Source: Pararge aegeria (lineage: Eukaryota > Arthropoda > Insecta > Lepidoptera > Nymphalidae). From it: DNA of 64,000 nt. Below are positions 22,489 to 33,144 of the stretch, piece by piece. Within the stretch, counting starts at the first letter, position 1. Every line of letters starts with the position of its first letter. Both the position numbers and the translations under genes were made by a program. The stretch is taken from NCBI RefSeq assembly GCF_905163445.1, contig NC_053197.1, positions 7,750,001 through 7,814,000 on the forward strand, written 5' to 3'. The notes beneath the pieces were generated by a model. The model saw only the letters and a program-made list of their open reading frames with translations. It ran no database searches and was not told the origin of the DNA.

Positions 22489-23298
22489 TTATACTTTGTG
22501 GAAAGAGTAGGTGTAACCATCAGGCGCACGGTTCAGACTGAACTTGCCTGGAGGAAAGAAACGCGATGGAGGTGGCGTTGTTGGCTCGTAGTACTCCTGG
22601 CGGGCGGACTGGGGAGCGCTGTATTGTTGATTCTGAACTCCACTGTATTGAGCTTGCTGAACACCGGGGTAGATGTTGTTAGCCTGGTACTGAGGCTGCG
22701 ATTGGTATTTAGGCTGGGCTTGGTACTGAGGTTGGGGTTGAGGTTGCTGGTACTGTGCTTGAGGTTGCTGGTATTGCTTTTGGGGAGCGACGTAGTTGTT
22801 GGTCTCGTACAATTCGGGGTAGTATTGACCGTCGTCTTCGTTGGGCTTGCCGCCATAGTTCCGTGGAGCGGGGGCGTTGTATTGTTGAGGAGCAGTGTAC
22901 TTTTGAGGGGCTGTGTACTCCGGAGAGTTGTAACGCGGGTCGGGTGTGTAGCCGGGTGTGGGCGCTACAGGCTGGGGTGCGGTAGGAATGTGGTCTCCAC
23001 TAGCCTGGAATCCGTTCTTACCGGCGACGTAGTTTACAGTTTTCCTCTGACCACTTGGGTCTATGTAAGAATAGCTGCCTCGTCTGTTGCCATCGGCATC
23101 TGTCTCTTCTTTGAAGTTAATTCCATCTTCCTGCTGGTACGCAGATCCGAATGCACCATTCCCACTGAGATAGCGAGCTTCTTGAACGATGGCTGCTGTT
23201 TTCGGATCACCCGCGTATTTCGGAACTCGTCTCCCACTCTCTTGTTGCTGACACGCGACTGCCGCGATCACTAAGGCTGATAATATGAGCCTGTACAT
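22489..23298 (-). CDS. RR-1 type chitin-binding cuticular protein
   Basis: A single uninterrupted 269-residue frame encodes a secreted structural protein of the cuticle. Residues 1-15/16 are a hydrophobic signal peptide ending VAAVAC-type, so export from the epidermis is expected. Residues about 54-108 form the extended Rebers-Riddiford domain. It shows the RR-1 pattern GSYSYIDPSGQ, TVNYVAGKNGFQASGDHIPTAP, with aromatic residues Y76, Y78, Y90 and F97 in the positions thought to stack on chitin. Residues about 109-160 are Pro/Tyr-rich (PQKYTAPQQY). Residues about 160-225 are a low-complexity Gln/Tyr/Pro repeat (QYQQPQ units). The tail ends PDGYTYSFHKV. The mature chain has essentially no cysteine, as usual for this family. 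The start is chosen because it begins the signal peptide, has AAA before the ATG, and lies about 70 bases downstream of a TATA box. Many insect RR genes carry an intron inside the signal-peptide codons, and none is needed here. Family assignment is firm; the developmental stage and cuticle layer cannot be read from sequence. Confidence 0.96.
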   Translation of the reverse strand: MYRLILSALVIAAVACQQQESGRRVPKYAGDPKTAAIVQEARYLSGNGAFGSAYQQEDGINFKEETDADGNRRGSYSYIDPSGQRKTVNYVAGKNGFQASGDHIPTAPQPVAPTPGYTPDPRYNSPEYTAPQKYTAPQQYNAPAPRNYGGKPNEDDGQYYPELYETNNYVAPQKQYQQPQAQYQQPQPQPQYQAQPKYQSQPQYQANNIYPGVQQAQYSGVQNQQYSAPQSARQEYYEPTTPPPSRFFPPGKFSLNRAPDGYTYSFHKV

Positions 23299-23364
23299 TT
23301 TGACTTAAATGTGCACTGCTCGCGTGAAAGTAACAAAATGTGTACTTGCGGGCGAGTGAACTCG

Positions 23365-23373
23365 TTTTATATA
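23365..23373 (-). promoter_or_regulatory. TATA box of the cuticular protein gene
   Basis: Read on the minus strand this is TATATAAAA, 67 bases upstream of the start codon. That leaves room for a transcription start roughly 25-30 bases downstream (about 23340) and a 5' leader of about 40 bases. Immediately upstream, 23382-23390 reads TCAAGGCCT, which matches 8 of 9 positions of the FTZ-F1-type site YCAAGGYCR. Such sites drive many moult-timed cuticle genes, but the role here is only inferred. Confidence 0.75.
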
Positions 23374-23724
23374 ACAAGTAAAGGCCTTGACGTCTATTGG
23401 AAGGGCTTACAGGTATGACCGCGAATATACTGTACTCGTTTGGGCTTACGATATATTGTCTTTTTGTTTAACGGATGTAAAGTGGGTGCATCAAGGAAGT
23501 GACATTAAGTGATGGCTGTTGTCGTCCTTTTACAACATGTATGGTTTTAAATGTCAATTATGGGTAGATGGATAATTCATCTATAAGATTTTCATTGCCA
23601 TTTTTTTTTTATTTTATACACTAAAATATAATTTTTATTAATACATAACTATAACCTAAAATGAACTATTTAAAAACTAAATAAAATCTAAAACGTCCTC
23701 GAAACCACCGCAGCGAGGCACAGT

Positions 23725-23766
23725 TCCCAAGATATACAAGATATACAAGATATACAAGATATTTTA
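23725..23766 (+). repeat. Short 10-bp tandem repeat
   Basis: About four copies of AGATATACAA, about 430 bases upstream of the cuticle gene's start. Confidence 0.85.
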
Positions 23767-23769
23767 TAC

Positions 23770-26535
23770 ACTTGATTATGATATCACTTTATCTTGCTTA
23801 GAGGTATGGCATTATCAGACTGTGTTTAAACCTGTAGGTGTACTACCATAGTTTCAGCAGGAATATGTATTTAGATTTGGTTTTAGCATTATTATCGATT
23901 TATTGATGCAAAAGTATGACACAAAATGTCATGATAAAATAATATAACTTTAACGATGGTAATACCCGTGACCTTATTTACAGAAATTTATTTCTAAGTT
24001 AACTTATCTGAGAGTAGAAATCGAGACCTCTCGCTTGTGAATCGAATATAAGCGCTACAATGTATAGAACTCGCAATTTTTATCCCACAGTTATTTATTG
24101 TACTTAATGGTAGAAATAGGCTCGCAAAGTTTATGTTTTCCTTTGTTTTAATACCAAATATATGATTTTCTCACCGGATTAGTAAAAATTACGCAGTTTT
24201 AGCTAATTTAAGGTCTATTCATTGTATTCATAACGCATTCACTGTTTAAAGGCTTGTAATTATCGTGCAAAAGGTTGCGTCAGCTGAATTCATAATAGTT
24301 CTCAAGCATAACTACTGTATTCTTTTCTCTGGCATGATTTATTGAATAGGTACTTTTTACAGTATTCATAACATATAATTATTTAAAACATTATAACTCA
24401 TTACCTATTATATTCATCATCATCACTTCTACAGAATAACGTCCACAGCTGGACACGAGTGTGTACCATTAAATATATTGACTTATTGGTGCTCTCATTT
24501 TACAACGGCATGATGTAACAATTTTAAAGGTAACTTTGACCTTGAAAACCTGGTCGTCTCCTCACGGGTTGTCTGGAAGAGAATGTTTTAGCAATAAGAC
24601 CGCCCTTGCATACCAATATGTATGTAAGTTCATTATTATATTTCATTTTTGTGGTTTCGACGAATTTTAGTGCAATAAAGTATTATTCTTTTTCTCTGCA
24701 TAATGCTTGAAGAAGCTCACCCACAGCTTTTAGGAAAAAACTCACCGAACACGTATCGGTGAGTTAATTTTTTTGTCAAATTAAGTTTACATTACTTTTT
24801 ATTTGTTTGTGTGCTATGTTTAAAAACGTGTAATATGCATGTTGTTCGTGCTCTTAATAAATAAATAAAGAAGCCATGTAGTTGGTACTTATTCGTTTCC
24901 TAATCACAAATATTAGAAATTAAGAAAAACTTTATTGAAAATCCTGCCATAAATCTTATAACTAAACTAATTACGGTTAACGTCATGCCCGCGTGGACAA
25001 GTGCCAAAAATGCTGGCTGCATTTCCATGGTGAACAGCTAGGCTAATTCTGTGCGCAAAAACTGAGCCAGCCCTTCTGTTACCAGATGAGGCAATCAACC
25101 GCAGTGTAAAGTTTCGCAAGATTAGTACTTTAGCACTTAGACGCAATGGCCCGCGTCTTCACGGCAAACGGCAAAAATATGTTACTCTCTATATAATATT
25201 ACTATGTACAACATATAGAAATATAAAAGTAATTGAATTATATAAAACAAAATAAACTAGATTACCTTTTATATAATCGTGACGTGTTTTTGCAACTAAC
25301 CTAATCTGGAGGTCAATGGCTATTGAGAAATATTTTAATGGCCAAGAATTTGGAGCAAAACTACATGATATACTTTATTAACTCTTCCGTATATAAATTT
25401 TAATAAAAATAAAGTATACTAAAGTCATACAGGAGGTAGCAGGATTTAATGTCATTAAAGGACTTTGGAAAACTATAACTACTTATATGAAAAATAAGTT
25501 TAAACTTAAAAAAAATTATAAATGTTGAAGAATATAAATAAATTTCCAATTAAAAATGTTTACAAAAATATTGGAAATTTCATTGGTTTTCACAGCGTTC
25601 ACAAAGCGGACTAATGGGTAGCTAGGTACTCGTCATAAAATTGAGATTTTCTACCGAAGCGCAAGACTGCATTACTGGAATAAATTATAGAAAAACTAAA
25701 CGGAAGACAACCGGAAACCATTAAATAGTGCATTTTTCATTATTTCCAAGTATTTTGCATAGCTTTCCTATTCAGTTCGTGATTCGTCCGTGAAACTTGA
25801 CATACTGTTAGCACGTGGATGTTTGCCTTGTTTGCCGGTCCGGTACGATTATACGTCGTTATGTATCTAATTGGACTGACCGATTTGTTTAATTTGTAGT
25901 ATGTAAATGTTATATAGTCGATTTCCTTGTGTCTACTGGGACTCGTAGTTTCTCTTATCCTATTAATTATTCTATTACATAATGAAATACGTTACCATAT
26001 TTTTAACAAAACGTATTATAATTGTCTTGACAACCTTTTCTTTTAAATTACGTTGTAGCAACGTTAGTTAAGTTACGATTTAGTCAGTGCCAGCTTATTT
26101 ACTCAAACTCGTAACATTCCTGATTTCCTTGGGACAACTGGGGTGTCACATGGAAATTAGGATGAATGAAACATTATTACTTATATCCGCTTATCAAATT
26201 ATATTTTTTTTTAATAAATTTTAATGTTCCTAATGTGAGATTTGTGTCTACCTACGTTTATCTGTTCGATCGTGAGAAAGTTTACTACGATTTGTATGGA
26301 ATCTATAAAACACCACCTACAGTTCTGGTTATCTGTGTTGTCACTAGATAAAGAGATAGTTCTCTTATGATTGATATTATGATGAAGTAAAAGTGTCACC
26401 TATGCATCTATTTTATGAAACTGTTTTAGTAGTAATGAATTGTTCAATATGGACTTTTTAATAAAAACTCGATTACAATCACTTAATATTAATTACATTT
26501 ACGTTTCTTGAAAGTTATTATTAATCAAGTGGCAA
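23770..26535. other. No supported gene (upstream of the cuticle gene)
   Basis: AT-rich. Apart from the tail fragment at 24416, no gene is visible. GTGAGTT-type inverted words near 24740-24770 (ACTCACCGA / TCGGTGAGT) form a 9-bp stem. Confidence 0.45.
24416..24470 (-). repeat. 3'-end fragment of an RTE-like LINE or a SINE with its tail
   Basis: CATCATCATCA followed by AACGTCCACAGCTGGACAC resembles the 3' end of the intact copy (GACGTCCACTGCTGGACATA). Too short to tell LINE from SINE. Confidence 0.55.
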
Positions 26536-26590
26536 GTCTTTTAGTAAGAATTGATTAGGTAGCTTTTAGTAAGAATTGATTATGTACTCG
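26536..26590. repeat. Two-copy short tandem duplication
   Basis: CTTTTAGTAAGAATTGATTA occurs twice, 27 bases or so apart, just before the hairpin at 26619. Confidence 0.75.
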
Positions 26591-26618
26591 TATATACTCG
26601 TAGGTCACAGACTTTTTA

Positions 26619-26666
26619 TACACCAAATGGTTTGAGATTAAAAAAAATCTCAAACCATTTGGTGTA
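26619..26666. repeat. Perfect 20-bp hairpin
   Basis: Arms 26619-26638 (TACACCAAATGGTTTGAGAT) and 26647-26666 pair without mismatch around an A-rich 8-base loop. It could be a tiny MITE or a short-RNA precursor; no other copy was noticed. Confidence 0.9.
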
Positions 26667-26804
26667 TGTAATAATCAGCTTTTAAATCATAGATTTTTAT
26701 TTCGTAAATAATTTATGGTTTAAAGAGCATATAAGTTAGGTTTCGCTACAGTTGTAAAACATTACTCTTTCTGGATTAAAGTCGTTTATCTTTTTAATAC
26801 AAAG

Positions 26805-27113
26805 CTGAAGCGGTAATAGCCCAGTGGGGAGGATCTCGACTTCACTTTCGGGGGGCCGAGTTCGAATCCTAGCACGCAGCTCTAACTTCTTTAAGTTAAG
26901 TGCGTTTTAAGTAATTATATTATAAACATCACTTGCTTCAACGGCGAAGGAAAACATCGTGCTAACTGGCATGCCTGGGCGTTCTCCATAATGTTCTCAA
27001 ACATGTGGCCTGGGGCAGCGTTGTGGACTACGGCCTCAACCCCTTCTCATTGTGGGAGGAGACCCGTGCCTGTAATGGGCCAGAATTGGTTTGATTTGAT
27101 GATGATGATTCAA
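26805..27113 (+). mobile_element. SINE B (tRNA-derived with GAT tail), full length
   Basis: Head GCGGTAATAGCCCAGTGGGG with B box GAGTTCGAATCC at 26858-26869. The body has CGTGCTAACTGGCATGCC and GGGAGGAGACCCGTGCC, and the end is TTGGTTTGATTTGATGATGAT. The GAT tail resembles that of the RTE-like LINE. Confidence 0.82.
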
Positions 27114-28190
27114 AGCTGATATAATGCTGCAGAACGCGCTTCGGTACTACCTGTCAATGCTGCACACGAATCCTTCCACCTACTCATCATTTTTCTCTTT
27201 CCACTACTTCTGGTACTAATAAGCAAGACTATAAAAATGTTCTTCTCTTAGCGTGTGCATGATCAATATTTGTATATACAAAGTAGTTACGTTTATTACA
27301 TAGCACCGATACTGGTAGTTGGAAAGGTCACCGGCTGCCCGCGAACAAGGCCGTGTCCGAATTGGTATGCAGGAGCTCTGAACAACGATCGACTCCATTG
27401 GAGGCAACTAATATATCATTTATATTTAATCGGCAAAGTAAGGGCGTAGCTTTTAGGTACTAATGATCCTTTATACCCAGTTAGGAATCCCAGCACGCAC
27501 TACTATCTTTTCTAATTCATGTGCTTTTTATCTATATAACATCTTGGGGAAACCTGTATGCCTGAGAGTTCTAATTTTGGTACTTTGTGATTAACTGAGC
27601 TAAGTTCATTCTATTCCCCCTTACTTTTTACCATCCAAGAGCATCGCTAGGATCTGCGTTGTTATGTACTTGATATTCTCGTCTCGTGTCTTTTTGTATC
27701 GCAAAGATCTGGAATGCCTTACCATCTACCGTTTTTACCACCTATGATTTTAGGACTATCTTATTGATCCAGAGTAGGCATCTACAAGGCAAGCAATAAC
27801 TTCTCAAAACCATCAGGTGGTTTTGCAGTCGAACGCTTTCTACGACTACCTGTAATATATAGTTTAAAGTGTCTCAATTGACTGTAACAGTAAGAAAATA
27901 AAATAAGGGTTTTTTTAAATAACAAAAAACTACGTTTTGAAATTACTTAGATTATTCAAATCCTCAATTTAGATTTTAGTGTCACTCTTTCAACCCAGAT
28001 ACCATTTATAAAAAAATATAACGAGCCATTTAGGGCGTGCCCGAGAAATATACATACATACAAACATACACTCGAAAAACATAAGCCTTCTTCTTTCGCA
28101 ATCGGATGATAAAATACGCTTTGTGGTAGGTATACGCAAACGTTAACATATAACATAGAATCTTTGAACATGACTGTAGCGAGACAATCT
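27114..28190. other. No supported gene
   Basis: Intermediate composition, with frames up to 109 codons, of which the longest overlaps the LINE tail and is a shadow. Confidence 0.45.
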
Positions 28191-28204
28191 CGAAATGTAT
28201 TCAT
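28191..28204. repeat. Target-site duplication at the 3' end of the RTE-like LINE
   Basis: CGAAATGTATTCAT. Its last four bases merge with the (ATC)n tail, so the exact junction is ambiguous by up to four bases. Confidence 0.9.
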
Positions 28205-28226
28205 CATCATCATCATCATCATCATC
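28201..28226 (-). repeat. (GAT)n tail of the RTE-like LINE
   Basis: Nearly nine trinucleotide repeats directly follow the TGA stop on the minus strand. This is the primer-side end of the retrotransposon. Confidence 0.9.
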
Positions 28227-31129
28227 TCAACCAATTGACGTCCACTGCTGGACATAGGTCTTTTGTAGGGAGTTCCACAATGCACGGTCCTGGGCCGCTT
28301 GCCTCCAACGGCTCCCAGCTACTCGCCTGATGTCATCTGTCCACCTCGTTTGGGGCCGACCTACGCTGCGTTTACCGGTGCGGGGTCGCCATTCCAGCAC
28401 CTTAAGACCCCAACGTCCATCGGTTCTCCGAGCTATGTGCCCCGCCCATTGCCACTTCAGCTTCGCAACTCGCTGAGCTATGTCGGTAACTCTAGTTCTT
28501 CTACGGATCTCCTCATTTCTGATTTGATCACGTAGAGATACTCCTAACATAGCTCTCTCCATCGCCCGCTGAGTGACTCTGAGCCTTCTTATGAGGCCCA
28601 TAGTTAGCGACCATGTCTCTGATCCGTAAGTCATCACTGGCAACACGCACTGTTCGAAGACTTTAGTCTTCAGGCACTGGGGGATTTTGGACGAGAAGAT
28701 GTCACGAAGTTTCCCGAACGCTGCCCATCCGAGTTGGATTCGGCGGTTTACCTCTTTCTCGAAATTGGACCTACCTAACTGGATCGTGTGTCCTAGGTAT
28801 ATATACTCGTCTACAATTTCGAGTGCAGAGTTCCCAACAATTATTGGGTGGAGCGCAACATGAGCGTTAGACATAATTTTCGTCTTGCTCATGTTCATAC
28901 GAAGGCCCACCTGTTGAGAAACTCTGCTGAGGTCATTGAGCATCGCATTAAGGTCTTCCAGAGTCTCTGCCATTATGACTACATCGTCGGCAAACCGAAG
29001 TTGAGTGATGTACTCGCCGTTAATGTTGATGCCAAGCCCGTTCCAATCCAGAAGCTTAAAAACGTCCTCCAACGCAGCGGTAAACAGCTTCGGGGAGATA
29101 ACATCTCCCTGTCGCACTCCTCGCTGCAGTTGGATCGGTTTCGTAGTCTGGTCCTGTATACGGACTGACATAGTGGCGTTTTTGTACAAACACTTCAAAA
29201 CTTCGATGTACCGGTAGTCAATTCGGCATCTCTGCAGTGACCTTAACACAGCCCAGGTTTCCACCGAATCAAAGGCTTTCTCATAGTCCACAAACGCTAA
29301 GCAAAGTGGCCGGTTATACTCTTGAGTCTTCTGTATAACCTGCCGCAGCGTATGTATGTGGTCTATGGTACTGAAGCCCTTTCGGAAACCGGCTTGTTCA
29401 GGAGGCTGGAAGTCGTCGAACCTATTCGCGAGACGATTCGTAATGACTCTTGAGAACAACTTGTAGACATGGCTCAACAGCGAGATAGGTCTGTAGTTCT
29501 TCAGCAAGGTATTATCACCTTTTTTGAAGAACAGAACAACCACGCTCCTGTGCCATGCCTCTGGCGTTGTGCCTTGATGAATGACGGAATTGAACAACCG
29601 CTGAAGGACTTTAAGTATCGGTTTTCCACCCGCTTTCAGGAGTTCTGCTGTGATTCCGTCATCACCCGGTGCCTTGTTGTTCTTAAGTTGTTTGAGAGCC
29701 ATACTAATCTCGTAAAGGCTGACGTCCGGGATATCTTCAGTGAAGTGTCGGGTCAATTTGGCTCTAGGGTCTTTAGCCAAACTTTCAACAGGCTTTTGTG
29801 TTGAGGTGTATAACTGTCCATAGAATTTCTCAACCTCACTCAGGATCTCTGGTTTAGAAGATATGAGACTACCATTGTCAGTCTTCAGGCGAGTCAACAG
29901 GCTCTGTCCGATAGACAGATCTCTTGCGAACACTTTCGAGCCTTTGTTGCGCTCAATGGCGACTTTAATTTTCTCAGTGTTAAAGTGTCGCAAGTCTTTC
30001 GTCTGCAACTTCGAGATCTGTCTATTAATACGCCGATATTCAGACGCATCTTTTGAAGACTGTAGTCTCATTTCTTGTCTCTTCTCCATAAGCCCGAGTG
30101 TATGGGCTGAGAACTTTTTGGTTCTATGTTTACGGTGGGTCTTAAAGAACTTGGACCCAACCGTATGGACAGTTTCCACAAGCCTGTTGTTAAGATCGTT
30201 CACAGAATCGCAGTCCAGGCAATCAAACCGGTTTTGCAGCTCCAGTTGAAAGCTCTCGGGGTTTTGGATATGAGCACGAGTAGGCCGGAGCGTAGACTTT
30301 ACCAGTCTGACCCTTTCCAGCTTTACATTTATATTCAATGTGCCTCTTACCATACGGTGATCGCTCCCGGTTTTCACCCTGTTGATCACAGAGACATCAT
30401 TGAATATATGCCGTTTGGTCGACATGATAAAGTCGATCTCATTTCTCGTCGAACCATCGGGGCTCAGCCAGGTCCATTTCCTGTGCGGCCGCTTTTCGAA
30501 AAAGGAGTTCATCATAAAGAGGCCCTCCTTCTCCATAAAGTCGGCCAGCATTTGGCCCCGTTCGTTCCGTTGCCCATATCCAAATTGCCCCACTCTCAGC
30601 TCTGCACCGCTTCGCTTGCCCAGCCTCGCGTTGAAATCCCCCATCACAACACTGTAGTAGGTTTTCGAGGCATGTATGGCTTTCGAAATATCCTCATACA
30701 ATGCCTCTACTTCCTCGTCGGAGTGCGCAGTTGTGGGTGCGTAGACCTGTATAACCTTCAGGGAATACCGTTTGGTTATTCTGAGTACAAGGTACGCTAC
30801 CCTGCTCGACACGCTTTCGACTCGAACAATGTTGTTGACAAGGGATTTGTGGACGATGAATCCGACACCACCTTGGGACTGTTGTTCGCCCTCCCGGCAG
30901 TAGAACAAGTTGCCGGATTTTAGGATTATCGTATCCTCCCCCTCTCTACGGATTTCAGATAAACCCATGATACTCCAGCGCAACTTGCTCACTGCTTCTT
31001 CCAGCTCGACTAACTTCTCATCGGTCCTCAACGTGCGTGCGTTATACGTTGCCAGGTCCAGTCGTCGGGTTTGGCAGCGGAATCTCTTCCGGAGATTCTT
31101 GACACCCCTTGCCCCGCCGTTACCATAAC
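28205..31129 (-). mobile_element. RTE-like non-LTR retrotransposon, nearly full length
   Basis: One long endonuclease/reverse-transcriptase frame reads from the 5' boundary to a stop that runs straight into a (GAT)n tail, so there is effectively no 3' UTR. A perfect 14-bp duplication flanks the copy. A short or absent 3' UTR with a trinucleotide tail is typical of RTE-type LINEs. The clade name is inferred from this and from the protein's C-terminal motif. The 5' end is probably slightly truncated, because no in-frame initiator lies between the duplication and the first conserved residues. Confidence 0.93.
28227..31129 (-). CDS. LINE endonuclease-reverse transcriptase, intact frame, 5' partial
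   Basis: About 967 codons without a stop or frameshift. Counting residues from position 31031, the N-terminal part is an apurinic-type endonuclease that nicks target DNA. It has GLSEIRR at 23-29, GDFNARLG at 131-138 and SDHRMV at 223-228. The reverse transcriptase follows, with NNKAPGDDGI at 451-460, KNYRPISLLS at 511-520, FVDYEKAFDS at 580-589 (catalytic D582), RGVRQGDVISP at 637-647 and FADDVVIMAE at 680-689 (catalytic D682, D683). The C-terminus has WAGHIARR near 862 and a basic RSVGRPQTRW segment near 888, usual in this family. The frame extends upstream of 31031 through TTG with YNARTL, but no in-frame ATG exists before the duplication. The first in-frame ATG is residue 22, inside the endonuclease. 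All catalytic residues I can place are present, so the enzyme may be functional apart from its N-terminus. Confidence 0.93.
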
Positions 31130-31143
31130 CGAAATGTATTCAT
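31130..31143. repeat. Target-site duplication at the 5' end of the RTE-like LINE
   Basis: CGAAATGTATTCAT, identical over 14 bases to the copy at the other end. Confidence 0.9.
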
Positions 31144-31639
31144 GTATACTCAAAGGCTAGACGAACCACTCAAGAAAATCGTATGAACGCAATATCCTAT
31201 GAAACTTACCATACAAAAATATATAACAATTGGCTTGAGCATATATTTCGTTAGACATGATTGCTCGAATACACTAGCCTATGTATTTGGCCACTTCATG
31301 CAAACTTTGAGTCGTCTTTGACTCTTAAACCACGTTCTCCAGCTTTATCAGAAGCCCGAGGAATATCCTTCCAGTTATAATAATTGTTTGTGTTGTGTGT
31401 TAGGTGATTTAAAATAGTAAAATTTGTGTTTGTTTATGAAGGCTCGATGCCGCTGGCAATAAAAACGCTAATAAAGTCAAAAAAGAGATGTAGAACTGAA
31501 TTGATGGACTCGGAATGAGCAGGATTTAGGTTGCAGTCAACCATGCTGGCGAAGTGTAGATAGGTAGCCTTTGATAACTTTATGGAAAGTTTTCACACAT
31601 TATGCTTCACCATTCAAGCACGTGATTTTTAATGGTTTT

Positions 31640-32348
31640 TTTATGGACCAAGCTAGCACTGTACAATTCATTAATACGTAGCAGACTTGAATACTGCTCT
31701 ATTGCATGGAATCTTTACTATCAAGTCCATAAGAATAAAATAGAGAGAGTACAAAAGAAGTTTTTACGACACTTAGGCTACAAGGACAAAATATTTAATG
31801 AAGACACTAGCTATAATGACCTATTAAATATTTATAAAACTCTTTCACTCACGAATCGCAGAAACATGATAGATCTTTGTTTCTTACATAAAATTATTAA
31901 TGGACAGGGTAAGATTGGCAGTACCTAAGTATAATGCGAGATCTTATATCAAGAATAAGCAAACTTTTAGGTCTTCATTCACAAAAACTAATCTAGGCAG
32001 GTCCGCCCCGATAAAAAGAATTGTCTCAGCCTACAATTGTGCATTTAAAAAAGCTGATTTAGATATTTTCACAATTCCGCTCTGAGTTATAAGCGCCAAA
32101 TTGAAAACTGTTTGTTACGTAATCCTCTTTTATTTTTATTTTTATTATAGTTTGTAGTATCTTTTGTATTTTTTTTTATTTTTTTTTTATTTTTAGGTTC
32201 TGTATATTGAAGAACGTCTATATTTCATGATGCATGCAGAGTAAGCATGTAAGTGGGGTATACAATGTTATGTTATGTTATGTTTATAATAATTTTAAGG
32301 CATTGAATATAACGTTGGCTTCCTAAATAAATAAATAAATAAATAAAT
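31640..32348 (+). pseudogene. 5'-truncated Jockey/CR1-like LINE 3' end with AAAT tail
   Basis: The frame from about 31650 reads TKLALYNSLIRSRLEYCSIAW, then KIERVQKKFLRHLGY. This is the hallmark of the reverse-transcriptase C-terminal thumb region of Jockey/CR1-type LINEs. Near 31905 it shifts frame; the homologous end continues in another frame (LAVPKYNARSYI to DLDIFTIPL), stopping at 32085. A noncoding 3' region and an (AAAT)n tail at about 32320-32348 follow. The frameshift and missing 5' part make it dead. Clade is uncertain. Confidence 0.8.
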
Positions 32349-32412
32349 ATCAATCCATTACTGGCCCGCTACAAGGGCACGGGTCTTCCACGGTGAGAAG
32401 GGTTGAGCCCGT
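32348..32412 (-). mobile_element. SINE B, 3' fragment
   Basis: CAATCCATTACTGGCCCGCTA and CACGGGTCTTCCACGGTGAG directly follow the LINE's AAAT tail at 32348. Confidence 0.6.
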
Positions 32413-32755
32413 AGTCCCCTGGCCAACGACAAAACGTACCGTAGGTGTAATGGTAGTATAACCTCTTATAGATGAGATTGCAGTCAGTGGCTAATTTGTA
32501 TTGGAGTAAAAAATGTTACTGTTCGCAAAAGTGAAATTCGTTTTGAATTTCCAAACGTAAGATTTCTATACAAGAGTATTTTTATATCGTTTGATTATCA
32601 TGTTTCGATGGGAACAAGATGAACCTTAACGAAGCGTGGTCGGTTACTGCTCGATATTCTGTATAAAATTCTACCCCTTTCACCTGAATACCAAATTACA
32701 CAAAAATCGTTAAGCCATAAATATCCATTATTACCTTCAACCTATTTCACTTTTG

Positions 32756-33058
32756 ACGACCTCCCTTGCACAATGTTGAGCGCTGTGAATTTAAGTGGGA
32801 GGTCCGGGTTCGATTTCCGGCAGGGGCCATTAGGGAATTTATAAATGAATTTTCTCTGGTCTGGTCTGGTGGGAGGCTTTGGCCGTAGCTAGTTACCACC
32901 CTACCGACAAAGACGTGCCGCTAAGCGGTTTAGTATTCCGGTGCGATGTCGCATGCAAACCGATTATTATTACTACCATACTCGCTAACAGGTTAGTTCG
33001 CTATCAATTTAGACTGTGTCATCACTTACCATTAGGTGAGATTGCAGTCAAGGGCTTT
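32756..33058 (+). mobile_element. SINE D (tRNA-headed), full length
   Basis: Head CGACCTCCCTTGCACAATG with GGGTTCGATTTCCGG as B box. The body TTCTCTGGTCTGGTCTGGTGGG and the end CATTAGGTGAGATTGCAGTCA follow. The 62-codon frame in it is a shadow. Confidence 0.7.
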
Positions 33059-33080
33059 AGCCCTTGACTGCAATCTCACC
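33035..33080. repeat. 46-bp perfect palindrome at a SINE D end
   Basis: 22-base arms around a TT centre. The arm sequence is the SINE D 3' end (GGTGAGATTGCAGTCAAGGG) in both orientations. Confidence 0.9.
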
Positions 33081-33088
33081 TTTGCGTT

Positions 33089-33144
33089 TGTTGTTTTTTT
33101 TTATTGCATTACAATTTATTGTAGTGCAATAAAAAAAAACAACT
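33089..33144. repeat. Imperfect hairpin next to the palindrome
   Basis: GTTGTTTTTTTTATTGCA pairs with TGCAATAAAAAAAAACAAC around a short loop. Confidence 0.8.

Noticed and set aside
22498..23274. 258-codon frame antisense to the cuticular protein gene
   Set aside because: It mirrors the low-complexity Gln/Tyr/Pro codons of the real gene, shows no domain and lacks its own promoter; treated as a shadow.
30126..30923. 265-codon plus-strand frame across the LINE
   Set aside because: Antisense to the endonuclease/reverse-transcriptase frame; the minus strand carries all the motifs.
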